Shown here in pieces: positions 1-6,226 of a DNA stretch of 17,860 nt. Within the stretch, counting starts at the first letter, position 1, and every line of letters starts with the position of its first letter. The DNA comes from Clostridia bacterium (GTDB lineage Bacteria > Bacillota > Clostridia > Christensenellales > CAG-138): the NCBI GenBank assembly GCA_016293975.1, contig JAEDCW010000042.1, positions 1 through 17,860 of the forward strand, given 5' to 3'. The position numbers and the translations under genes are program-made. Below the pieces are notes generated by a model. That model was not told the origin of the DNA and made no database searches. It was given only the letters and a program-made list of their open reading frames with translations.

Positions 1-393
1 GGATCTAACGGCAATGTATGCTCCCTCTGCCGGCAGACGATGCCTATCTGCATTGATCGCAAGCCGATGTTAACACGGACATATATACTTACAATATTAT
101 AGCAGAAAATGCTCTTCAGAGCATAACCATTTGTGCCGAGCGGCTATCTTTTTTATATCTCGGGATGAAAGCATACAAAACACCGTCCGAAAGCAAATTT
201 ATGCGCCATATAAGCAACGAACATATAGAATGTGATAAGATATACAGGGAAGTAAAGTGTTATGCAACTTCCGGTTGCGGATAGGATTTGCAAACCGTAA
301 TTGCTGGTTTTCATTGCCTTGCGGAAATACAATCAAAACAAAAAAAGCAGGGCGGTGTTTGATATGTCGTTTGACGACGAAAGGGGAATTAAG
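1..393. other. Gene-free upstream stretch
   Basis: I see no coding region with a ribosome binding site and plausible composition here. Small structures are visible: a short inverted repeat GCTCT-TC-AGAGC at 111-122, a 5-bp hairpin GCAAC-TTCCG-GTTGC at 264-278, and a near-palindrome centred on TTTGCAAA at 287-294. The last could be an operator for the downstream XRE regulator, but that is only a guess. On the minus strand TGCTATAAT (complement of 96-104) reads as an extended -10 element pointing out of the window, but it has no good -35. I could not identify a convincing promoter for the regulator gene. Confidence 0.5.
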
Positions 394-2172
394 ATGAACA
401 TCATGTTTGCAAACAGGCTTGTGGCGCTTAGAAAGGCACATGGTCTCTCACAGGAGGAGCTCGCTTCGAGGATAGGGGTCTCACGCCAGGCTATTTCAAA
501 ATGGGAGAGGGTCGAGGCGTCGCCGGACACTTATAACTTGGTAATGCTCGCGAACGTATACGGAATAACTCTCGACGAGCTAATAAACGGCACAAAGACG
601 GATACGGGCGACACATATTACGCCTCACAGTCTGCGGAAGCCAAATACACGGGCAATAACAGCGAAGCACACGACGAAGCAAGCAGGGAGAAGCCCCTCG
701 ATTCAAACGACATAAGGTACGGGTTCGTATTCGATTACAACGGCGGCGAAAAGAAAGCCGTTATAGGGGGCGCAGGCATATTCTTTGCCGACAACGGCAA
801 AAAGAAAATTGTCATAGACCGCTCCGGCATCACCATAAAAGAAAACGGAAAGTCGAGACACGCCCCATGGAAGAACCTCGTAAAGCGCTTTAAGGGCAGA
901 ATCGAGTCAGAGGACGGCGAGTGCTACGTCATACACGACGACGGCACAAAGGAGAAGATAAGCTGGTCAGACGTTTGGGATGAGAGCATGGACATCGGCG
1001 TCGATACCGAAAATGCCGCGACCGAAGCTGACAGCGAGAATGGCGGGTATTCCGAGGAGTTTAAACACGAAACTCCCGACGACAGCAGAGATGACGAGAC
1101 TATAAACTTCGAGACGGAGAACAGTGAGTACACTGTCGACATAGGCAAAGTCGGTCTCAAGTTCAAAAAGAGGGCAAAGTCGCCCGTGCAGAAGGCACTT
1201 CTCGAAGTCCCCGTGCCGATAATCTGCACAGTGGCATTCCTGTTGTTGGGCTTTATAGGCAATCTGTGGCACCCGGGCTGGCTCGTTTTCCTCGCTGTAC
1301 CGGTATACTACTCGCTGATACACGCGATATTCTCGCGGTCGCCCCAAAAAGTATTCAATTCGCTCGTGCCTGTAATCGTGCCCGTGGCGTATTTGATAAT
1401 TGGGCTATTGACGGATGTGTGGCACCCGACTTGGTTGATAATGCTGATCATCCCGGTGTATTACTGCGTGGTATCCATGGCGAAGCACACAGGAGTGCGC
1501 GCGGCAAAACTCTTCCCCATATGGGCTTTTGCGGTTGCGGCATTCTTCCTCGCAGGCTTCCTCTACTCGCAGTGGACATGGTGCTGGGCGATACTGCTCA
1601 TAATACCGTTCTACTATTTAATTCTGGACTGCATAGAAAAGTCGGTCGCAATGGGCATAGCGATGCTCTTAGCCGGAATATTGCTCATAGGTGCGTACAT
1701 AGCGATAGGCGTTACGACTAAGCTCTGGCATCCGGCATGGCTGCTCTTCCTCGCTTGGAGTCCGATTACTCACACGATAGAGACTATAGGCGAGCACAAG
1801 TCGTTTAAGCACTACGTCGCAGAGTTTCCGTACTTTGTCGTCTGCACTGGTGTGTACCTCTGTCTCGGGCTCATGTACGGCATGTGGCACCCGTGGTGGC
1901 TACTCATACCCGGCAGTGCGGTCGTAAGCTCGATTTGCAATCTCCTCGCAGGAAACCGCAAGTGGAGCGGCATTTCGTTCGGGGCGGCAATAACCGTGAC
2001 ATATTTGGTGCTGGGAATTGGTTTCGATTTATGGCATCCGTGGTGGATACTGTTCCTGACCATACCGATTTTCGAGTACATAGCGTCGCTGGTTAAAAAG
2101 ACGCACAACAAAGACGGCAATGAGTACGAAGTCCATGTAGAGATAGACGACGATGATGACGATGACGAATAA
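394..2172 (+). CDS. XRE-family HTH protein with six WHPxW membrane repeats
   Basis: The product is about 592 aa. Residues 7-64 are a classic XRE/HTH_3 domain (L-S-Q-E-E-L-A at 18-24, then S-R-Q-A-I-S-K-W-E at 30-38). Residues about 110-200 are soluble and probably beta-rich, with two copies of VI...GI....NGK at 123-136 and 140-153. Residues 200-270 are acidic linker. From about 275 there are six membrane-hairpin repeats, each hydrophobic helix, then W-H-P-x-W, then a second helix, with the motif tryptophans at 292, 343, 394, 445, 498 and 547; the third copy has W-T-W-C-W instead. The tail is seven consecutive aspartates then Glu. I chose ATG 394 because AAAGGGG lies 7 nt upstream and the HTH domain begins there; TTG 301 and ATG 364 are in-frame alternatives. 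Similar XRE-plus-membrane proteins occur in Clostridia but are uncharacterised as far as I know. I infer a membrane-tethered regulator whose repeats sense the envelope; the target genes are unknown. Confidence 0.85.
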   Translation: MNIMFANRLVALRKAHGLSQEELASRIGVSRQAISKWERVEASPDTYNLVMLANVYGITLDELINGTKTDTGDTYYASQSAEAKYTGNNSEAHDEASREKPLDSNDIRYGFVFDYNGGEKKAVIGGAGIFFADNGKKKIVIDRSGITIKENGKSRHAPWKNLVKRFKGRIESEDGECYVIHDDGTKEKISWSDVWDESMDIGVDTENAATEADSENGGYSEEFKHETPDDSRDDETINFETENSEYTVDIGKVGLKFKKRAKSPVQKALLEVPVPIICTVAFLLLGFIGNLWHPGWLVFLAVPVYYSLIHAIFSRSPQKVFNSLVPVIVPVAYLIIGLLTDVWHPTWLIMLIIPVYYCVVSMAKHTGVRAAKLFPIWAFAVAAFFLAGFLYSQWTWCWAILLIIPFYYLILDCIEKSVAMGIAMLLAGILLIGAYIAIGVTTKLWHPAWLLFLAWSPITHTIETIGEHKSFKHYVAEFPYFVVCTGVYLCLGLMYGMWHPWWLLIPGSAVVSSICNLLAGNRKWSGISFGAAITVTYLVLGIGFDLWHPWWILFLTIPIFEYIASLVKKTHNKDGNEYEVHVEIDDDDDDDE

Positions 2173-2397
2173 CGCCAAAAACAGCGGCTGTTGGGAGTTT
2201 GGTTCATAACTTCATTGTCCGGCTCTTATACCTTCTGCTCACACTTTAACACAAAATAACCTCCCCTTTCCGCAATTGGATCGAGGAGTTTTTTGGTGGG
2301 TGACGGTCGCAGGTCGTGTGAGAGTATTTGTTTTCGGGGATTCGGTTGGGCTTTGGCGAATTGGTTTCAATAGATAGCTACCCCCTACGCCTCTCCG

Positions 2398-2424
2398 ACC
2401 GCTCATTTTTCGCGGCGCACCCAT
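2398..2424 (+). repeat. Dispersed 26-nt repeat, copy 1 (divergent)
   Basis: This copy begins ACCGCTCA and ends CGCACCCAT. It is 27 nt long, one base longer than the other three copies, with a different centre (TTTTTCGCGGCG). It aligns at both ends with the copies at 2555, 2764 and 7872 (minus). Confidence 0.5.
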
Positions 2425-2554
2425 CACAGGTGTTCACTTTACGGCGCACATTCCCTGCTTCTTCCCTGTTTTCCGCTTCTTCCGACACACCCAAATCTCT
2501 GCGAAAAGGGGAAATGTTGGGGCGGCAGGTGAGGTTATGTATACCTAAAAACCA

Positions 2555-2580
2555 ACCGCTCACTTTCCCTGCCCACCCAT
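2555..2580 (+). repeat. Dispersed 26-nt repeat, copy 2
   Basis: The copy reads ACCGCTCACTT, then TCCCTG, then CCCACCCAT. It differs from the copy at 2764-2789 at two of 26 positions and from the minus-strand copy at 7872-7897 at four. Confidence 0.7.
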
Positions 2581-2710
2581 GCCTACGTGCGGCGCAGGGG
2601 GTGTGTGAAAAGCTTATGCCGTAACTCGGCAGGATTTCTCTTATCGCTTGTCCCGATACCAAAAGCAAATCTCGTTCTGAACCGTACGGGTGCAGGGCGG
2701 TAACTCTGCT

Positions 2711-2733
2711 GGGGTCGAGGGGTGGAACCCCTT
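2711..2733 (-). repeat. GC-rich inverted repeat, AAGGGG...CCCCTCGACC type
   Basis: On the minus strand this reads AAGGGGTTCCA then CCCCTCGACCCC. AGGGGT/ACCCCT (2718-2723 with 2727-2732) can form a hairpin with a GGA loop. It matches the family seen at 7582, 7604, 17714, 17740 and 17774. Confidence 0.6.
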
Positions 2734-2763
2734 GATGGGGTGACGGCGTTCACGTTACCTCCG

Positions 2764-2789
2764 ATCGCTCACTTCCCCTGCCCACCCAT
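2764..2789 (+). repeat. Dispersed 26-nt repeat, copy 3
   Basis: The copy reads ATCGCTCACTT, then CCCCTG, then CCCACCCAT. It is in the same orientation as copies 1 and 2, in the same intergenic island. Confidence 0.7.
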
Positions 2790-2916
2790 CCCCACGCCCC
2801 CTTCCCCGATACTTCCAACCCTCGGAAATGCAAATTTATGCATCGTTTGCAGTGTTTATAAACCGTATTCAGGGCATATTTTAGGAAGACGGCAACGCGG
2901 CAGAAATTCGGGAGCA

Positions 2917-3198
2917 TAATCCACATTGTTCAGAATATATGTCAACATTGCTGTGCATAACAAGTGCTGAAAGCGGAAAATTTGGGGTTGTCCTTGTGGA
3001 TAAGTATGTGAATAATGTGGATACAAATGTTTGTTCCCGTGTCCCTTTACGAATTTTATCGAATGTTTACGATTTCTGATTTTCCGCGCAATATAGGTGA
3101 AAATCAAGGTGGAGAGAGTGTTTTTTGGGGAAACGGGCTTGTTCACAAAAGGGCGAGTTTTGTGGAAAAAGGGACGGGCTTCATGCAGAATATTCACA
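2917..3198. other. DnaA-box cluster, candidate oriC sub-region
   Basis: Seven 9-mers resemble the DnaA box TTATCCACA. On the minus strand: TTATGCACA (2952-2960, fits TTWTNCACA), a perfect TTATCCACA (2995-3003), GTATCCACA (3016-3024, one mismatch) and TTTTCCACA (3161-3169, fits). On the plus strand: TAATCCACA (2917-2925), TTGTTCACA (3139-3147) and ATATTCACA (3190-3198), one mismatch each. The stretch is AT-richer than its surroundings and contains no gene. Such clusters mark bacterial origins. Here it lies about 3 kb before dnaA, so it may be one half of a bipartite origin or a DnaA-titrating or regulatory site. The boxes are seen; the origin role is inferred. Confidence 0.55.
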
Positions 3199-3221
3199 GT
3201 TATTTTTTAGTATGTTATAAT
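3193..3221 (+). promoter_or_regulatory. Promoter of ddl-murF (sigma-70 type)
   Basis: The -35 TTCACA (3193-3198) and -10 TATAAT (3216-3221) are separated by 17 nt, and TG at 3213-3214 makes an extended -10. Transcription would start near 3228, about 30 nt before the ddl ATG. The -35 lies inside a DnaA-box-like 9-mer (3190-3198), so DnaA could in principle affect this promoter. Confidence 0.7.
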
Positions 3222-3256
3222 TGACCCATAGGGAATCAGATTTGATTGGAGTTAAT

Positions 3257-4291
3257 ATGAGAATAGCAGTTTTGGCAGGAGGCACGAGCGCAGAAAGGGA
3301 TGTGTCGCTGTCGTCGGGCGCACTTATATGTGAGACATTGAGAAAGCTCGGGCATAAGGCGGCACTCGTCGACGTTTACGTTGGGTTTGAGCATGACGGC
3401 GACATAGAGGACGTGTTTTTAAACAGCAAGCCTGTCGGACACATGGTGGGGCGAATAGCTCCCGATACAGACGAGATACGACGCACCCGTCCGGAGAGTG
3501 ATACGGGGTTTCTGGGCAGAAACGTGCTTAAGCTCTGTAAGGCGGCAGACGTGGTTTTCATGGGCCTGCACGGCGAAAACGGCGAAAACGGCAAACTGCA
3601 GGCTCTGCTCGATTTGTTTGAGATACCGTATACGGGAACGGGATATCTGGGCAGTGCGCTCGCCATGAATAAGTGGCTTTCAAAGCAGCTCATGCAGGAG
3701 GCGGGGATACCTACCGCACCGGGTGTAGAATTTCGCGAGGGCGAGGCCGACAAGGTGAGGGCGATTGGGCTCCCCTGTGTAATAAAGCCCGTCAGTGGAG
3801 GCTCGAGCATAGGCGTGTCGATCGTCAGGTCGGAAGAAGAGCTTGACGCAGCATTGAATACCGGCTTTAAGTACGAAAAAACTCTGCTTGCCGAGAGGTA
3901 TATCAGGGGCAGGGAGATAAGCGTGGGAGTGCTCGGAGAAAAAGTTCTGCCCATTATCGAGATAAGGCCGAAAGAAGGCTTCTACGACTACGAGAACAAG
4001 TATCAGATTGGTGCGTGCGACGAGCTTTGCCCTGCGCCCGTAGAAGAGGCGGTTGCCGCGAGCATACGGGAGACGACGTTACAAGTACACAAGCTGCTTG
4101 GATTAGAGGTATACAGCCGCATAGACTACATACTCTGTGACGACGGCAGTTACTATTGCTTGGAGGCAAACACCCTCCCGGGAATGACGCCAACGAGCCT
4201 CGTACCGCAGGAGGCGGCGGCAGTGGGAATAGACTTCGGCACACTTTGCGAGAAAATAATTGAGCTTTCGCTTAAAAAAGGGGATAACTGA
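3257..4291 (+). CDS. ddl: D-alanine--D-alanine ligase
   Basis: An ATP-grasp ligase of 344 aa that joins two D-alanines with ATP in the cytoplasm, giving the dipeptide used by MurF. The N-terminal AGGTSAERDVSLSSG (residues 7-21, with conserved E13) binds the first D-Ala. H-G-E-N-G-E-N-G at 105-112 is the usual family loop. D-Y-E-N-K-Y at 244-249 is the omega-loop segment; the tyrosine (Y249) is the residue of D-Ala-D-Ala ligases, where D-Ala-D-Lac ligases usually carry phenylalanine. E303, N305 and the following LPGMT form the magnesium/ATP site. Length is normal. ATG 3257 is preceded by GGAG at 3248-3251 and begins where the family begins; an upstream TTG at 3221 lies on the -10 box and is unlikely. 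The stop overlaps the murF start by 1 nt, so the two are translationally coupled. Confidence 0.95.
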   Translation: MRIAVLAGGTSAERDVSLSSGALICETLRKLGHKAALVDVYVGFEHDGDIEDVFLNSKPVGHMVGRIAPDTDEIRRTRPESDTGFLGRNVLKLCKAADVVFMGLHGENGENGKLQALLDLFEIPYTGTGYLGSALAMNKWLSKQLMQEAGIPTAPGVEFREGEADKVRAIGLPCVIKPVSGGSSIGVSIVRSEEELDAALNTGFKYEKTLLAERYIRGREISVGVLGEKVLPIIEIRPKEGFYDYENKYQIGACDELCPAPVEEAVAASIRETTLQVHKLLGLEVYSRIDYILCDDGSYYCLEANTLPGMTPTSLVPQEAAAVGIDFGTLCEKIIELSLKKGDN

Positions 4292-5655
4292 TGGACAAAT
4301 TCACCGTAGCAGAGGCGGTAAGGGCTGTAAACGGAACGCTTTGCGCAAATAGCGACATGAACTCAGAGGAGATACAGAGCGTATCGATAGACACTCGAAA
4401 AATAGAGACGGGCGCGTTGTTTGTGCCCATTATCGGCGGCCGCTTCGACGGTCACAGCTTCATAGCGCAGGCGTTTGAAAAGGGCGCGATTTTAACACTT
4501 TCTCAGATTGCTGTGGACTTTCCCCATATAAGGGTGGAGAACACAGAGCAGGCATTTTTGGACCTCGCGGAATTCTATCGTTTGCGCCTCCCCACAAAGC
4601 TCATCGCAGTTACGGGGAGCGTCGGCAAGACGACCACAAAAGAGATGATACATGCGACATTGGCAAAAGGCCTGTCTGTGCAGAAATCTGCAGGAAACCT
4701 AAACAATCAGACAGGCGTGCCGCAGACGATATTTACAATAGATTCCTCCCACGATGCGGCGGTAGTTGAGATGGGCACGAATCACTTTGGGGAGATTGCG
4801 AGAATTGCAAAGGCAGGCAGACCCGATATTTGCGTGTTTACCAACATAGGCGACGCACACATCGAGTTCTTGGGTTCGCGCAAGGGCGTACTCAAGGCTA
4901 AGTGCGAAATGCTCGAATTCATGCGCGACGGAGGCAGTATTTTCGCAAACGGTGACGACGAATTGCTCAAAACGCTCAAAGCCGAGCGAAACGACGTCAC
5001 GACATACGGCATAGACCCCTCAAATGACATATACGCGAGCGATATTGAGTCTCTTGGGCTCGACGGCGCGTGCTTTGCGATTAACTACTCGGGAAATGCG
5101 ATAGAGGCGCGCATAACCGCCCCGGGCAGACACATGATACAGAATGCGCTGGCGTCCTTCGGCGTTGCTCTGGAGATGGGACTTTCTCCCGAAACCGCCG
5201 TCGCGGGACTGCTCGACTACAAACCCGTTTTCGGACGCATGTGTATCGAGCATTGCGGCGCTCTGACGCTTCTAAACGACATGTACAACGCCAACCCAAG
5301 CTCCATGAAAGCTTCTATAGATACGCTCTGTTACGCGAGCGGAAGAAAAGTTGCGATACTGGGCGACATGCTCGAATTGGGCGCATACTCCCCCGCCTAT
5401 CACGCGGAAATAGGCGCCTATGCCGCGCGCGCAGGAGTGGACTGCATAATAGCCTCCGGACCTGAATCGAGTGCGCTCTACGCCTCCGCAAAATCACTTC
5501 ACGGGGACACGCACTACTTCCCCGCGAAGGACGAGCTTATAAAAGCGCTTCCGTTGCTGTTGAGGCGTGGCGATTCGATACTCGTAAAGGCGTCGCGAGG
5601 GCTCGAGTTTGAGAGGATTGCTGATGCGGTTAAGGCTCTTTCGAGTAGTTTGTAA
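4291..5655 (+). CDS. murF: UDP-N-acetylmuramoyl-tripeptide--D-alanyl-D-alanine ligase
   Basis: A Mur ligase of 454 aa that adds D-Ala-D-Ala to the UDP-MurNAc-tripeptide, completing the pentapeptide precursor. The first ~85 residues are the substrate-binding domain with D-T-R-K at about 36-39 and the G-R-F-D-G-H segment. The ATP-binding central domain starts at T-G-S-V-G-K-T-T-T (108-116), with E-M-G-T-N-H at 160-165 as the metal/ATP element. N-D-M-Y-N-A-N-P at 329-336 opens the C-terminal domain. It overlaps ddl by 1 nt (TGATG), and AAGGGG inside the end of ddl serves as its ribosome binding site. Its substrate is the product of the gene before it. No other mur or division gene follows; the transcript probably ends at the hairpin near 5744-5778. 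Confidence 0.95.
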   Translation: MDKFTVAEAVRAVNGTLCANSDMNSEEIQSVSIDTRKIETGALFVPIIGGRFDGHSFIAQAFEKGAILTLSQIAVDFPHIRVENTEQAFLDLAEFYRLRLPTKLIAVTGSVGKTTTKEMIHATLAKGLSVQKSAGNLNNQTGVPQTIFTIDSSHDAAVVEMGTNHFGEIARIAKAGRPDICVFTNIGDAHIEFLGSRKGVLKAKCEMLEFMRDGGSIFANGDDELLKTLKAERNDVTTYGIDPSNDIYASDIESLGLDGACFAINYSGNAIEARITAPGRHMIQNALASFGVALEMGLSPETAVAGLLDYKPVFGRMCIEHCGALTLLNDMYNANPSSMKASIDTLCYASGRKVAILGDMLELGAYSPAYHAEIGAYAARAGVDCIIASGPESSALYASAKSLHGDTHYFPAKDELIKALPLLLRRGDSILVKASRGLEFERIADAVKALSSSL

Positions 5656-5732
5656 CACTGCGCTTACGTCCCTTTTACCCCTCTTTTCTTGGGGCTTGGG
5701 AGGTTAATAACAGCATAGTACGTATTACCGAC

Positions 5733-5778
5733 TCTCTTCTGACCGGATGTTCCGCATTCGCTCAGGGAGGGTTTTCTT
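5733..5778 (+). terminator. Probable terminator after murF
   Basis: CGGATG (5744-5749) pairs with CATTCG (5755-5760) around a TTCCG loop. The flanks can extend the stem imperfectly (CTCTTCTGA with TCAGGGAG), followed by TTTTCTT at 5772-5778. The same wording, CGGATG, 5-nt loop, CAT(C/T)C, CTCAGGG, T-run, recurs in the terminator after dnaA at 7727-7758. Confidence 0.5.
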
Positions 5779-5862
5779 ATGCATAATATATGTAACTTTG
5801 CGATTTGTTCAAGCTTTGGCGAAATACAAGCTTTAACGTTTTGCGTCAGCAGTCAGGGGCAC

Positions 5863-5875
5863 GGGGCGAAGCCCC
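5863..5875. repeat. Perfect GC hairpin
   Basis: GGGGC-GAA-GCCCC is a perfect 5-bp stem in a gene-free stretch. It resembles the GC-rich inverted repeats elsewhere in the window but is shorter, and it has no T-run. Confidence 0.4.
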
Positions 5876-6032
5876 ATAACCTTCCCCATGCGCTACAGCA
5901 ATTATGAAATCTCCATCGGCACTCCGAAAGGGTCATACTGAAGGTATAATAATATATAATTATCTTTTACAAGTTAAACACTGCGAATATCTGCACATTG
6001 TAGGCAAAAAAACGTGTCGGTTATCCCCTATA

Positions 6033-6101
6033 TAGTAGTCGGAGGCTCTGTGGATAACTAATTGTGCCCAAAAGTCGCAACAAAGTCGCAACTGTGGATA
6101 A
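6033..6101 (-). other. oriC: Candidate origin unwinding element with two DnaA boxes
   Basis: Two perfect DnaA boxes lie in the same orientation, each reading TGTGGATAA on the plus strand (6049-6057 and 6093-6101). The first is preceded by a GC-rich spacer TCGGAGGCTC (6039-6048) and by TAGTAG (6033-6038). This arrangement (TAG trinucleotides, GC cluster, DnaA box) is what is described as the basal unwinding system with DnaA-trio in Bacillus subtilis. Only two clear trios are present. A second DnaA-box cluster lies at 2917-3198. Position just before dnaA supports an origin or at least autoregulation. Confidence 0.6.
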
Positions 6102-6102
6102 C

Positions 6103-6131
6103 TTGAAATTTAGGTAGAAATTTGTTATCAT
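6103..6131 (+). promoter_or_regulatory. Promoter of dnaA
   Basis: The -35 TTGAAA (6103-6108) and -10 TATCAT (6126-6131) are 17 nt apart, each one mismatch from consensus. The -35 begins 2 nt after the DnaA box at 6093-6101, so DnaA bound there would contact or block RNA polymerase, consistent with the usual autoregulation of dnaA. The predicted transcript starts near 6138 and leaves about 90 nt of leader. Confidence 0.65.
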
Positions 6132-6153
6132 CAATGCAGGTAATAAGTTGCTC

Positions 6154-6191
6154 TGAGGCAGCCTGACAGCTTTAGTAGGCGGCCTCATTTT
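6154..6191 (+). promoter_or_regulatory. Hairpin in the dnaA leader, attenuator-like
   Basis: TGAGGC (6154-6159) pairs with GCCTCA (6182-6187), and inside it GCCT (6161-6164) pairs with AGGC (6177-6180), separated by a single-base internal loop on each side. TTTTAT follows directly. It lies in the predicted leader and ends about 36 nt before the ATG, so it could be a weak terminator or an mRNA-stability element. Function is inferred only from shape and place. Confidence 0.45.
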
Positions 6192-6226
6192 ATACACTAC
6201 AGGCGATAGACGAAAGGAAATATGGA

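Larger units (their letters stand above)
2173..2900. other. Gene-free, repeat-rich intergenic island
   Basis: Several open frames cross this stretch, but none has a ribosome binding site, a recognisable domain or coding-like composition. It contains three direct copies of a roughly 26-nt repeat (2398-2424, 2555-2580, 2764-2789) and one copy of a second GC-rich inverted repeat (2711-2733). Related wording such as GGGTGACGG occurs twice (around 2297 and 2738). The content looks like accumulated short intergenic repeats and not a decayed gene, but I cannot exclude a small RNA. Confidence 0.55.
5656..6032. other. Gene-free stretch between murF and the origin element
   Basis: Apart from the terminator-like hairpin (5733-5778) and the GC hairpin at 5863, I find no gene. 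Around 5944-5972 the sequence is very AT-rich (TATAAT at 5945-5950 and 5955-5960). No -35 element sits at the right distance, so I read it as a possible easily melted stretch next to the DnaA boxes and not as a promoter. Confidence 0.4.

Noticed and set aside
2173..2205. Terminator after the XRE gene
   Set aside because: AACAGC/GCTGTT at 2181-2194 leaves almost no loop and has no T-run.
2328..2668. Open frames on both strands in the repeat island
   Set aside because: They are built partly from the repeated 26-nt units, lack ribosome binding sites and show no domain.
2398..2789. CRISPR array
   Set aside because: Only three direct copies, unequal spacing (157 and 209 nt), one copy divergent, and no cas gene nearby.
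3221..3256. TTG 3221 as the start of ddl
   Set aside because: It overlaps the -10 element and adds 12 residues not found at the family N-terminus; ATG 3257 has its own GGAG.
5945..5960. Additional dnaA promoter at the TATAAT motifs
   Set aside because: No -35 element at 16-18 nt upstream; the site at 6103-6131 is better in both boxes and spacing.
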